A DNA stretch of 46,522 bases from Deltaproteobacteria bacterium (GCA_029881655.1 JAOUME010000005.1:1-46522); one strand, 5' to 3'; shown: positions 1-9,988, numbered from the stretch's first letter. The notes: generated by a model from the letters alone, not told the origin. Translations and numbers: made by a program.

Positions 1-390
1 CAGACTTAATTCACCATTATCATCAAAATCGAGGCTGCCTTTATCACCCAACACAATGGTCCCTTCCGTTATTTCTTGATTTAAATACATTATTGGGTAT
101 TCGATAAACTTTTTTTGACCGCTATACTGCCATCCCAATTCCAAAACATTGCCTTGTAGATCCAATATCTCGATGCGGATACGCTCAGAGTTCGTGCCTC
201 CCAAATAAAGTGCTGCCTTTTGACTATAAAGAGGGTCATATCCATTAACCTTCAACTCAAGACGGGCATTCCGCTTAGAGGAAAGGAATCTTTGGGCTTT
301 GTAATGTCCAAAAAGATTGGATGCCGGAAAAGAGGGATCTTCTGAGTCGGCATTCACAGATTCTAAGCTGTTCTGAATGATCTTAAGCAT
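1..390 (-). CDS. Phage tail-associated protein, 3' end outside window (partial); not in ORF track
   Basis: ATG at 390-388, open to window edge: MLKIIQNSLESVNADSEDPSFPASNLFGHYKAQRFLSSKRNARLELKVNGYDPLYSQKAALYLGGTNSERIRIEILDLQGN... Confidence 0.75.
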   Translation of the reverse strand, partial: MLKIIQNSLESVNADSEDPSFPASNLFGHYKAQRFLSSKRNARLELKVNGYDPLYSQKAALYLGGTNSERIRIEILDLQGNVLELGWQYSGQKKFIEYPIMYLNQEITEGTIVLGDKGSLDFDDNGELSL

Positions 391-464
391 GAATTTTCCT
401 GAAAATTTAATGTAAAAGTCCATTTTTGGGTTATCAAACTCCATCCCCAATTTTCCAACAATTC

Positions 465-3122
465 CTAGTAATTAATATTACCTTGAGCTTGGTTTTTAGC
501 CCAGTTTCCTTCTAAAAGTGATGTCCATCCCACTCCTACATTGCCACTTAAAGCGCAACCGATCGGCTCGCTAAGACCGTTTTCACCCAAAAGCTTAATC
601 CCTACATCCTGGGCGGTCTGGGTTTTTACTATTTCAAGCTGATTGCCGTTGACGCTGACGAAACAGCTCTTGACACGGATACCACTGATCTGACTATCAG
701 TGTTTTCAGCATTTATAGTCATCTTAAGGGCGTTTGAGCTAACAACCGCACTATAAGCGTGAACCTCAATCGCTTCAATTTGATGCCCCTCAGACCAGTA
801 CATCTGAATTTCCACAACATTCCCCGACACCACCGCCCCATTTGTCGCTGTCTGATCAACGACATCAATCGCCTCAAAACCCCAATTAACCGAAAGAGTT
901 TCCTTTAGGACAACATAATTGTTACTTATGGTACCGCCTCCCAAATTACATAAAATACCCTTACGAGCCACAGTCTTACCTGTTTGAGGCGTTAGATATC
1001 CTTTCATAGCGATCCGGTTTCCTTCAATCACCGCACTAAGAGAGTTGGCTTCGACGGCTATATCTCTTTGCTCGAAAAAAAGGCAATCTCTAATAATCAG
1101 ATTGCCACCTTTGGCTTGGTGCAAAATTCCCTGTCCTTCATAAAAAAGACAACCAGTAACGCTCATGTCAACTTCTCTCTGCGGGTAGCCATCTCCAGCG
1201 ATTACAGGCCGGATTTGAGCGGAGGCATCGCTGGTGGTCAAAAAACGACAATCATTAATTCGTATTTGATCGATAAAAAGATCAAGTGCGTTTCCAAGAG
1301 TATAATTGAAAAGACAGTTGGATATTTCGATACTGCCGTTAGTTGGGTTGCCGCCCGTGGAATTTACAGCACTAATAAAGCTGTGGTATCCAGTTGTGGC
1401 ATCTTCCGAGAAACATAGATTTTCTATCAGAACCCTATGGGTGGTCTGGTCAAAACATAAAGCTGATTTGGCTGGATCGCTTAGTTCCATAACAATCATA
1501 CTATCGTAACGATTTTCACCTTTGATTTCCCAGGCATAAGATCCAAAATCGATCTGGGAGTCTACCCGATGTTGGCCTCGCTTTAAAAATAGATTACCGC
1601 CCCCAAAAGGTTTTAATGCCGAGACTGCTTCTGAGAGTGAAGTGAAATCACCCTCGGCTGGACTTTCAGCTGAAATAGTGTAGTATTTCTTCTGCTGAAC
1701 CGCCCCTTTGATCTCTTTGAAAACTTTTTCCACTGCTCCTCCTGCCTGTGGTGCTGGTCTTGTACCGAAATAATCACCTTCACCAACAACGGATACTTCC
1801 TCTGAATCAAAATCATACTGAATGGTCCGAGCATGAAGATAAACTGTGGTAGCTTGAAATAAATTGTTGTCTAAAAAATCAATCCTGGTTCCAGGTTTCA
1901 CCAGGCCATAATCAAAAGGCAACCTCAGACTCGCCTCAGGTCGATTGAGGATTTCAGCGATATCGCTGAGTTGCCCTAATATCAAGCTGTTATTCTCTTC
2001 CTGAGGAAAAACCTTGATGTCTTTTTGAAGCCCAAAGAACTGGTTGGATTCGACAAACTGACTTTTTTGCCTGGTCAGATACAAAGGCATGCCTTTCTGA
2101 TTTATTCCGTTTTCAAGATAACTCCACTGTGATATCAAACGCTTTACCGGTGATTTGTAACGATAACTCGAACTGAAATACTCAAAGTCACTGAGGCTTA
2201 GCGTACCATTGTCACCAAGCATATCAACTAGCACCAAACTGTTTCCCTTTATATAAAACATGTGAGAATAAGCCGCGCTGATCTGATCTAAGAAATCAAT
2301 TACTCGGATTTGTTCACTGACATAAAAACTAACTATTGGGCTTGGATTTCTCGCATATTGAGCTTCCAAAGTCAGGTTGAGGCGATCGATTCCGCAGGCA
2401 AAACTGAATATATCAAGCAGGGTTCCCCCGTAACGGGAAATGCCTTTTATCCTGACTTCTCCTACGGGTTTGGGCTCCAGAAGAAAATGATCCTCCTCAA
2501 CTGGCGCATCCTTGATGTTCGAATTGACCAAGACCCCATCGTCATAAACCTCAAGAGTCTCCCCTGCCATCAGTCCAGCTCGAAAGAAACGAGACTGGTT
2601 ATCTGTGTCACCCGGCTGCGGAATCATCCTGGGTATCAGGTGAAGAGCTTTGGGTGTAGTCTCCGATCCGAAATATAGCGGAATAACCCCGTTTGATACC
2701 GGATTTTGCTCCTCATCAATGATTTCCATGCCGATAGACGATTTCATCAATAAATCCTGAGGATATTCAGCCGGATAAAGCTTGTAGACCGACTGATCGG
2801 ACTGGATCGTGAAAAGACGTGCTGCGCAAATGAAAACCTCTTCCAGATCTCCGCTTTGGTGACGATAGGCGACTTTCAAATCCACTCTTAACGGTGGCGG
2901 CCAAACCAAAGCATCAGGTGTTATAGTGACCTCCCCGAAATTCACCCTCACATAACCTCCGAAAGACTCTGAAAGTTGGAGTTGAAACGAACCAGCACTA
3001 AGTAGCTTGGGCTCCCAAAAGCGTGTGACCCCATCCAAATCGAGAGAACTCGTTGGCTCTTTGGCAAGATAGAACCGCTCGGGTTCTTGCCCTATGCAAA
3101 TCACTTCCAATAATAATGTCAT
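465..3122 (-). CDS. Tail hub/tip protein fused to a C-terminal right-handed beta-helix (tailspike/pectate-lyase-like) domain
   Basis: 885 aa; N-terminal half tail-hub-like, then YYTISAESPAEGDFTSLSEAVSALKPFGGGNLFLKRGQH and repeated beta-helix rungs (IENLCFS, IEISNCLF, IRINDCRF, IIRDCLFF); follows tape measure. Confidence 0.7.
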   Translation of the reverse strand: MTLLLEVICIGQEPERFYLAKEPTSSLDLDGVTRFWEPKLLSAGSFQLQLSESFGGYVRVNFGEVTITPDALVWPPPLRVDLKVAYRHQSGDLEEVFICAARLFTIQSDQSVYKLYPAEYPQDLLMKSSIGMEIIDEEQNPVSNGVIPLYFGSETTPKALHLIPRMIPQPGDTDNQSRFFRAGLMAGETLEVYDDGVLVNSNIKDAPVEEDHFLLEPKPVGEVRIKGISRYGGTLLDIFSFACGIDRLNLTLEAQYARNPSPIVSFYVSEQIRVIDFLDQISAAYSHMFYIKGNSLVLVDMLGDNGTLSLSDFEYFSSSYRYKSPVKRLISQWSYLENGINQKGMPLYLTRQKSQFVESNQFFGLQKDIKVFPQEENNSLILGQLSDIAEILNRPEASLRLPFDYGLVKPGTRIDFLDNNLFQATTVYLHARTIQYDFDSEEVSVVGEGDYFGTRPAPQAGGAVEKVFKEIKGAVQQKKYYTISAESPAEGDFTSLSEAVSALKPFGGGNLFLKRGQHRVDSQIDFGSYAWEIKGENRYDSMIVMELSDPAKSALCFDQTTHRVLIENLCFSEDATTGYHSFISAVNSTGGNPTNGSIEISNCLFNYTLGNALDLFIDQIRINDCRFLTTSDASAQIRPVIAGDGYPQREVDMSVTGCLFYEGQGILHQAKGGNLIIRDCLFFEQRDIAVEANSLSAVIEGNRIAMKGYLTPQTGKTVARKGILCNLGGGTISNNYVVLKETLSVNWGFEAIDVVDQTATNGAVVSGNVVEIQMYWSEGHQIEAIEVHAYSAVVSSNALKMTINAENTDSQISGIRVKSCFVSVNGNQLEIVKTQTAQDVGIKLLGENGLSEPIGCALSGNVGVGWTSLLEGNWAKNQAQGNINY

Positions 3123-6100
3123 AAGAACATTGGCCTCCCACCCACCTGCCGATTTTCAGCCTCGACTCTCATTTCGTCAGAGACCAGTCTGATTCTTGAG
3201 TCCAGTCTGCCTCCATCCACCTCGACCTTGATTTCTTTGTTTTGGGATTCAAGCAGTCGTCTTAATAGTTGGTTTGTCTCTTTGAGTTCCCCGCCATTCA
3301 GCCCCATGCCCTTAACGGGGATTGACCGGCCATCCGGCAGAGGAACCACCGCTTCTGTGTTATGCAAAATCATAGGATAACCCGTTGACGGCCCTTCGAA
3401 AACACCACCAGTCGCTGCCTGAAGCGGCAATCCCAGGCTCTTTCGGTAATCGTTAATAAATACCTTGAGAATGCTTTCCAGGTTTGATATAAATTTCTCA
3501 AGACTACTAGAAACATAATTAATCTCTGACTGAATGTCTTGAATGTTCTTCTGCGCCACACCTTGATAAAACTGCGCTGTTTGGTCTAACCCTTCAAGGT
3601 ATTGTACAAGATTTTGGCTCTGGATTTCCTCACGTAAGATGCTTTGATCCAAGGAATTTGAAAACCGTTCAATCAATTCGGAGAAATCCTGGCTGCCCAG
3701 CTCATCAAATTTTAAGTTCGCAAGATTTATGTTATCTGAAAGATAAGCCTCAGACTCCCTTAGGCGAGCAAGACTCAAATCAAATAGTTCCTGGTAGGTG
3801 TTTGAACTACGATAACGTTTTTTGGCTTCATCCAAAAATCCTGGTATTAGACCCGCAAAATCCTCAATAGCTGATACCCGTTCTTCGGTTGTTCCATGAA
3901 GGGTTTTCTGGTAGAGTTCCTCAACCCTGTTTTGCTGAAATGCAAAATTCTCCGAAGGATTTAACTCTCCGCCCAGAATCTGCTGGATGCTCATTTGGGT
4001 CTTTTCAAACGCTCCTTTAAGGACACCCAGCATAGCTTTGGTTTGGGCGATCTGGGTCTCGTTTTGTTGAGTGACTTGAATCAAGGCGTCATACATCCCC
4101 TGCTGAAGTTTGAGGCTTTCTTTTGGATCGCCAGAAGGTAAAAAAGACGAAGACTTCTTTTCCAGTTCATCGAAACGGACCTGCCACTCGGACAGTCCCC
4201 AATCCTTGGTTTTGCGCGAAGTTTGCCAGTTTTGAAGTCCTTCTTTGAGCCTGAAAAGATCATCCGCTGTCTTGTCATGGATTGCGACTAAATTCTTGAC
4301 GTTTGAAAACTGCCGATTAATCAAAGAAGTCGCTTGCTCCAGATCTGTCTCATCTTGTGTAGGTTTGCCTAAAACTCTGCTGCCATTTAAGTCTTCAAAC
4401 GACCTTTTGTAGTCGATGAACTGTTTATGGCCTTGGTCTCTCTGGTCCAGGTAAACCCCGATTTCCGATGAAATCTCAGAAAACTGCTCGGCCACTTTCT
4501 CTAATTTTTCGGACAATTGTTTTAAGGCGCTAAAGATCTGTCGGTTAAGCCCCATAAAATCCTGTCCATAATCTGGCTTACTGTAATCAAGTGAATTGAT
4601 CTCATTTTTAAGTCTGCCAACCTCTTCCTCCCATTGATCACTTTCCCAACCTGATCGCTCAACCGATTTTTGATAATCAACCAACTCCGAGTGAAAACCT
4701 TTGGCCTGGTCTATTTCAAACTGCTTCTGATCCAGAACTTCTTTTGTAAACTCGATTTCCCTTTTCCTGAGATCGATGAGTTCTTCGGACAAACGGTTAT
4801 GCCGCTTTATATCTCTTTGTGAAGTGTTTTCGATGTTAACCGTAACCCGTCTGATTTTATCTTGTACCTTATCAAGCTGACTTAACGTATCTTTCTTGTC
4901 GCCGATCAGATCAACCCCTTTTAAAATGGTCTCGCGAAGGTCATCTTTCAAAAGATCCTTTTTCGCCTTAAGCTGATCAAGTTCCTGTTTCCTGGCCTTA
5001 ATGATTTTCGTCTGTAGCTCCAATTCTTCTTTTTTGAGTTCAAAATACTCCCTTCGGGCAATCTGTTTTTCAACAGGGTCTTTCAGGTCATACCGCTCAT
5101 TTAATCCCTCGATCTTTTGACTAACCAGCTCTAAAAGTTCCTCGTCAGACTTGCCCCATTGACTTAAAAGACGCTTTTGCTCGTTTAAAGTCACATTATA
5201 TCGGTTTGCGGCCTCCATGGCGCTCTTCAGTACTTCCTTTCTGAATTCCTGGCTTGACTCGCTAATTTTGACCAGTTCTACTTCCAGTTCCCTTAGCTGC
5301 CTGATATACTCCATATGGCTCAATTCTGGCGGAGCCTTATCGCCATTTTCGTCCACGGCGTTAAAATCCTGACTTTCGTATTTAAGAGTCAGGTCTTCTC
5401 TTTGCTGATAAAGATCGATGAGCCGACTCGCGCCTTTTCGATAATCACTGAGCTTAACTTCTAACGTACGGTTGTTCTCTGAGAGCGTCTTTAGAAACTG
5501 ATCGAATTCCTCTTTGATCCGGTTAAGTTCCCCCCCCATATAATCCCCTGATCCTCCCCTTCCGCTTGGTCTGAAGACCTTACCTGAAATAACGGCGTTG
5601 ATAGTATTGCTGATGCCATTAGCGGCAGATGTGAGGGTTCCACTAACTAGCCTTGCGGTCGCGTTAACCAGCGCCAAAGCCACCTGAGGCATGGCTTTGA
5701 TCAGCGCGTCTACCACCTTGGGTATGGCTTCCACCAGAGCATCGATTATCTTCGGCAATGATTCGGGTAATTTCTCAAGGCCGTTTAAAAAACCCTCAAC
5801 CGATTTATCCAGGTTTTCCGGGAAGTTGTTGATCTCATCAAAAAGAGATGTGAAACTATCTAAAATACTCATGGGCATCTTGATGATCGACTCGATACTC
5901 TGGTTGATAGCCAGGACCATTCCGAGTCCGCTTTGCGCGAACATCTCGCCCGCCTGATTAACGAGCGAACCGAAATTATCTCCTGATTTCTGAATCACTT
6001 CATTAATGCCCTTCTGATCAATTTTAGGTCCCTGATCACTTTGCGACTGCCTTATGGTAGCTACTCCCTGTAAAGTACTTTTCGAGTTAATGGAAACGTC

Positions 6101-6280
6101 AGAAAGTCTGTTTAAGTTTTGCAGACGGGTCGCTCCAGCATCTTTCATGGGTTTTTTAAAGCTACGGTTTAACTCACCGATCCCCTCTTTAAGGAGGTTA
6201 AGCTTTTTCCTGGTTTCATCAACCACATTGGTAAGCCCAATCAGGCTTTTTCCCAACCCTTCAGTTTTATCCGTCCGCAT
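3119..6280 (-). CDS. Phage tail tape measure protein
   Basis: 1053 aa, extensive coiled coil, central hydrophobic segment, C-terminal ATGGVFEGPSTGYPMILHNTEAVVPLPDGRSIPVKG motif typical of tape measure proteins; ATGA overlap with the next gene. Confidence 0.9.
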   Translation of the reverse strand: MRTDKTEGLGKSLIGLTNVVDETRKKLNLLKEGIGELNRSFKKPMKDAGATRLQNLNRLSDVSINSKSTLQGVATIRQSQSDQGPKIDQKGINEVIQKSGDNFGSLVNQAGEMFAQSGLGMVLAINQSIESIIKMPMSILDSFTSLFDEINNFPENLDKSVEGFLNGLEKLPESLPKIIDALVEAIPKVVDALIKAMPQVALALVNATARLVSGTLTSAANGISNTINAVISGKVFRPSGRGGSGDYMGGELNRIKEEFDQFLKTLSENNRTLEVKLSDYRKGASRLIDLYQQREDLTLKYESQDFNAVDENGDKAPPELSHMEYIRQLRELEVELVKISESSQEFRKEVLKSAMEAANRYNVTLNEQKRLLSQWGKSDEELLELVSQKIEGLNERYDLKDPVEKQIARREYFELKKEELELQTKIIKARKQELDQLKAKKDLLKDDLRETILKGVDLIGDKKDTLSQLDKVQDKIRRVTVNIENTSQRDIKRHNRLSEELIDLRKREIEFTKEVLDQKQFEIDQAKGFHSELVDYQKSVERSGWESDQWEEEVGRLKNEINSLDYSKPDYGQDFMGLNRQIFSALKQLSEKLEKVAEQFSEISSEIGVYLDQRDQGHKQFIDYKRSFEDLNGSRVLGKPTQDETDLEQATSLINRQFSNVKNLVAIHDKTADDLFRLKEGLQNWQTSRKTKDWGLSEWQVRFDELEKKSSSFLPSGDPKESLKLQQGMYDALIQVTQQNETQIAQTKAMLGVLKGAFEKTQMSIQQILGGELNPSENFAFQQNRVEELYQKTLHGTTEERVSAIEDFAGLIPGFLDEAKKRYRSSNTYQELFDLSLARLRESEAYLSDNINLANLKFDELGSQDFSELIERFSNSLDQSILREEIQSQNLVQYLEGLDQTAQFYQGVAQKNIQDIQSEINYVSSSLEKFISNLESILKVFINDYRKSLGLPLQAATGGVFEGPSTGYPMILHNTEAVVPLPDGRSIPVKGMGLNGGELKETNQLLRRLLESQNKEIKVEVDGGRLDSRIRLVSDEMRVEAENRQVGGRPMFL

Positions 6281-6315
6281 CCTTGACTCTTTTTGTTAAA
6301 GTTAAAATTATTTTC

Positions 6316-7094
6316 TTAAGTCTTTTGGTTCTGCCGAGCTGTTTTTTCAAGCAACCTCGGATAGATCTCTTTTTCAATGCATAGTATTTTTTCAAGTGAC
6401 TCACGGGTCTGACCCAAACATTCCAGCAGAGACATAACGGCTTCCAGACGGATGGGTGAAATTCCAAATCCAAGATCCCGTCCAAACTGGTTTAAGATCA
6501 TCCATAATTCAAACGGCTCGACGTTCTCCGAGAGTAGCGGGGGTTTTTGCGACTCATGACAAGGAGCTGTCTCAGCATCACCGTCCCACTTTAAACAGGG
6601 CGGGCAATCCAAATAGGCTTCCTCGCATTGATCGCAAGATACTTTGCCCTCCGGCGTCGAGCCGTACCAGTGGGCAAAGTCGATTAGTTTTTTCTTTCCG
6701 ACTCCATCTGATCTTTTTCCTCCTTAACCACCTTAAAAATAGCCTCGTCCAGCTTGTCCAAAATGGGTCTGGCAAACTCATCGTAATAATTCAAAAACAA
6801 AAGCTCGATTTGAGACGGGTCACAGGGAACTTCCTTGGATTTCTCATCCACCAGATTCCACTCCTTCCAGGTTTTCTTTGCCCGCTCCAGGTTTAAGGAG
6901 AAATAATCGGTCTCAGGGAAAAGAACCTTATCGCTGCCTTTTTTCTTCAGACCGCGCTCCATCGACATTCTTCCGGAGGTAAAACGCTTTTCCAACTCAA
7001 GATCCTCTTTTTTGTTTAAGGGACAAATCCTGACTTTAAGTCCCTCCTGCTCCACCTCGTATGACCGGACCTGATTCAGGTTTAATTTTAACAT
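6316..7094 (-). CDS. Tail assembly chaperone fusion (G-GT type) produced by predicted -1 frameshift at 6687-6693
   Basis: 0-frame ORF 7094-6684 ends ESERKN*; the -1 frame continues KKLIDFAHWYGSTPEGKVSCDQCEEAYLDCPPCLKW... into ORF 6612-6316; located between major tail protein and tape measure. Confidence 0.82.
6643..6693 (-). promoter_or_regulatory. -1 ribosomal frameshift signal: A_AAA_AAC + TAA + hairpin
   Basis: Minus strand AGA AAA AAC TAA; 8 nt spacer TAATCGAC; stem TTTGCCC (6678-6672)/GGGCAAA (6649-6643) with inner CGGC/GCCG. Confidence 0.8.
6684..7094 (-). CDS. Tail assembly chaperone (G-like, unshifted product)
   Basis: 136 aa ORF directly upstream of tape measure; RPILDKLDEAIFKVVKEEKDQMESERKN*. 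Confidence 0.8.
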   Translation of the reverse strand: MLKLNLNQVRSYEVEQEGLKVRICPLNKKEDLELEKRFTSGRMSMERGLKKKGSDKVLFPETDYFSLNLERAKKTWKEWNLVDEKSKEVPCDPSQIELLFLNYYDEFARPILDKLDEAIFKVVKEEKDQMESERKN

Positions 7095-7184
7095 ATCTGG
7101 CTCCGCGTGTATGGTTTGAATATGGGATTAATTGGAGACATTTCCCCGATTGACCCCATTATTAATTTATTTCAATGGCGCCCC

Positions 7185-8600
7185 TTACACGAAAACCAGG
7201 GCAAATGAATCCTCCAGTTCCTGATCGAGCGCGCTGAATTCCATTTGGATGTTAACCATCGGCTCGCTTACACTCAGCTTGGGAAGTTGTAGTGAGCATC
7301 TGGGCATCCACAATAGACAGCTTTGCCCCCCTGTTCCGTCTCCAAGGCGGATAAGGATGGACTTTTTATTATCATCCTGCTCGGCGTCAGCAAACAGTGC
7401 CAATTCGGAATTCTTGAACATTTGGGTTAATGAGCCTCCGATTTCGCGTCTTCCTGCGGCGTAGTCGCTGATTGGGTCAGGACTGATCTCGGCTTCAACA
7501 TATTGTATCTGGGCTTTGATGTTCATTTCGAAGTTAGTTGGCTTTTTCGCGAGTTCATCGATTTTCATTTGAGAATCTTCAGAGCGCACCGGACTTCCCA
7601 CGGCCGTATCCTCTGGCAGATAGCCTCCAATCTTTTTGTTGGTCCCCCAACTAATGGTGCAACTGGCCAGGGTTATGCTGTCGTTTGTGAGATCTACCGC
7701 CGTGACTTCATAACCCGACCCCAAATTACTATCTCCATCATCAATATTGTAAATTCTGGCTCCTACAGAGAAATACTTGGCCTCTCCGCTGGCAAGATTT
7801 AAAACCGCCGGGCTGGCCGTACCTCCCGTATAAGAGAGCATCTGGGCCTTGCCTGCCCTGCCCATCGAAATAAATCCGCCGCTCAGTTCAAAGCCCGGAT
7901 AGCCTTTGTTCTCAAGACGCACCCCCATTTCCGAGACCGTCGCTCCCGATGCAAAATAAACGATCTGATCTTGTTCGTACCAAAGCGAAAAGGAGGGCCT
8001 ATCCAGATTCTGGATAAAGGTCGGCGATGCCACCGCCAAAGAATCATTAAGTACCCCGCTGACAGCCACACTCTGACCGTAGCCCCGGGTAAGACCGGTG
8101 AAACTGCCCTCATCCAAGGCGGTATAGGTGATCCCCTCATAAAAAATCAGCTCTGGAACGTCCACCCCGTTATCTAGTTTAAAAACCCCCTTTAAAGGAG
8201 GACGGTCGCCCGTAAGCCCTTTAAAAGAAATCGTCAAATCACCAGTACCAACCGCGCCTGTTAAGGATGCGCTCCAGTTAGCCCTTTTGCCCTGAAGACA
8301 TTCAAAAAGAGCGGCACCCATTGGATCTTTGACCTCGAAGTTGACACTGAGATCAACTCCGGCAGGTCTAGCCAAAATCGGCAATTTCCAGCTCCCCGGG
8401 CGGTTTTTGTCCTTGACCTGATCTTTAAGGTTAAGACTGGGTCTGATCTCTGGGCTATCGGTGTAACTCGCCTGCTGAGAACAATCGATATGGCCAGCGC
8501 CGATCACGCAATCGGTTTGTGCCGGAAAAATAAGGTTCCCCGGTGTCGATTCCTTTACCGCGAAGACCTTTTGGAAAAATGGATTAATTAACTCTGTCAT
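7185..8600 (-). CDS. Major tail tube protein
   Basis: 471 aa, position between tail terminator and chaperones; beta-rich, VYVEAEISPDPISDY-type tail tube sequence. Confidence 0.7.
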   Translation of the reverse strand: MTELINPFFQKVFAVKESTPGNLIFPAQTDCVIGAGHIDCSQQASYTDSPEIRPSLNLKDQVKDKNRPGSWKLPILARPAGVDLSVNFEVKDPMGAALFECLQGKRANWSASLTGAVGTGDLTISFKGLTGDRPPLKGVFKLDNGVDVPELIFYEGITYTALDEGSFTGLTRGYGQSVAVSGVLNDSLAVASPTFIQNLDRPSFSLWYEQDQIVYFASGATVSEMGVRLENKGYPGFELSGGFISMGRAGKAQMLSYTGGTASPAVLNLASGEAKYFSVGARIYNIDDGDSNLGSGYEVTAVDLTNDSITLASCTISWGTNKKIGGYLPEDTAVGSPVRSEDSQMKIDELAKKPTNFEMNIKAQIQYVEAEISPDPISDYAAGRREIGGSLTQMFKNSELALFADAEQDDNKKSILIRLGDGTGGQSCLLWMPRCSLQLPKLSVSEPMVNIQMEFSALDQELEDSFALVFV

Positions 8601-8602
8601 TG

Positions 8603-9007
8603 TTATTCTCCCGTTGAAGTTGTAAAGGGAACGGCGACCCTATGATGAAGCCACCGTTGATTGTTTTTTTCCATAAAAATACTTTTGGGTTCCCCCAGAT
8701 AAAGCCCAGAAAGATTCTTTCTTCTTAAGAGACTTTCGGCCAGCCCCGCCAGTTCCGCGCCCCGTCTCATCCCATCTAGGGGACTAAAGACATCAGCTAG
8801 AATCTCGCCTTGACGGACACCGATTCCCTGAAGACCGATTTCCAGTACCTCGGTCTCACCAGGCTTTACCTGGAACAAAACCCAGGACTCCTCTAAAAGC
8901 GGTTGGGAGCCTTCACCGAATCCCGCGCCCCCAAAACTGTAATCGCAGTAATTCCAAACCGACTCGATGTACTGCTCGATCGTTTTATAAATAAGAATCA
9001 GCGTCAT
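8603..9007 (-). CDS. Tail terminator/completion protein (probable)
   Basis: 134 aa, MTLILIYKTIEQYIESVWNYCDYSFGGAGFGEGS...; syntenic position. Confidence 0.5.
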   Translation of the reverse strand: MTLILIYKTIEQYIESVWNYCDYSFGGAGFGEGSQPLLEESWVLFQVKPGETEVLEIGLQGIGVRQGEILADVFSPLDGMRRGAELAGLAESLLRRKNLSGLYLGEPKSIFMEKNNQRWLHHRVAVPFTTSTGE

Positions 9008-9089
9008 GCCATACCCTTAATTGTTTGCGGTTTAAATTAAACAGTCCAGAATTGATCAGTCATCAGACCTCTCAGCGATAAAACGTTTT

Positions 9090-9515
9090 TTAACCTGCCA
9101 GAACCAACTCATAAAGAACCCCCGACTCCATGTCCTGTGAGAAACAAGCCAGAACTCGAAATAAAATCGAGTTATAGTACAACCAGTCCTCCTTTCTGGG
9201 TACAAAGGGGGTCTCCGTACTGGTTGAAAGCTGCTCCCAGTTAGCCCCATAAGTGATCTTCCGATCTTCAATCGCTACCAGTACTTTTTTTTCGCCTCCA
9301 TAGAGCTCCTTGATCTCAAAGAGATTATTTTCTGACGCATTTTGGCTTAGAGGCAAAACCCGACAATAAAAGCCCAGTTTTAAACTTGAGAATTTCCCGG
9401 TCTCACTATCGTAAAGACCTTTCTGGCTTCTTCGAATTTCGCCCTTGAACGCCTTGGCCCGCGTCAAGGCCATGAGCGCCTCGGCTCTGCTGAATATCGC
9501 GCCCATCATCAGCAC
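9090..9515 (-). CDS. Head-tail connector/closure protein (probable)
   Basis: 141 aa; syntenic position; overlaps the upstream gene by 7 nt. Confidence 0.5.
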   Translation of the reverse strand: MLMMGAIFSRAEALMALTRAKAFKGEIRRSQKGLYDSETGKFSSLKLGFYCRVLPLSQNASENNLFEIKELYGGEKKVLVAIEDRKITYGANWEQLSTSTETPFVPRKEDWLYYNSILFRVLACFSQDMESGVLYELVLAG

Positions 9516-9988
9516 CTCACCAGTTTCCTGTTTGAACTCAGGGGATTTAAGAACCGCCTCATCAGCCCCTCGATCTGACTAAACCGATGACGTGGATCGC
9601 TCTTTGGAAAGTATTTCTTTTCCAGAGGACCGAGCTTGAAAGATTGCAATGCTCCCCCTGGCTCCAGATCAGGGAGGAGTTCCTCCTCAAAACTCTTTAA
9701 TGCCAACAAGGCAACCGAGTCCTTGACTTCTTTTGGGGTGGTTAAGACAATTCTGCCTTCTAAGTCCTCCACCCCGCTTCTGGGCCAATTTAATGGCTGA
9801 GAAGAATCCAGCAGATTTCCCTTGAGACGTCCCTGGTAGCTCTGCTCCATAAAGATCGTTGCCTTGACAAGAGCTGTTTCCTTCTCGGCGGTAGTCTTAA
9901 TATCCCAGTTGGGGTTATTCATCCTCTGATGAAATTCGTCGGCCTCAGCCACCGAAAGATAGCTGTCGGTTCCTACTTGAATGCTCAT
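9509..9988 (-). CDS. DnaT-like/head-tail adaptor protein
   Basis: 159 aa; MSIQVGTDSYLSVAEADEFHQRMNNPNWDIKTTAEKETALVKATIFMEQSYQGRLKG...LNWPRSGV pattern common in phage adaptors. Confidence 0.65.
   Translation of the reverse strand: MSIQVGTDSYLSVAEADEFHQRMNNPNWDIKTTAEKETALVKATIFMEQSYQGRLKGNLLDSSQPLNWPRSGVEDLEGRIVLTTPKEVKDSVALLALKSFEEELLPDLEPGGALQSFKLGPLEKKYFPKSDPRHRFSQIEGLMRRFLNPLSSNRKLVRC

Noticed and set aside
1068-2678. Plus-strand ORFs (1068-1418, 1306-1509, 2310-2678) opposite the tailspike gene
   Set aside because: Fully antisense to a strongly supported long CDS, no RBS or recognizable domain; likely coding shadow. Same reasoning for other short antisense ORFs over the phage, kinase and nar genes.
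6456-6896. 146-aa plus-strand ORF over the chaperone genes
   Set aside because: Antisense to the chaperone fusion frame, which explains the coding signal.
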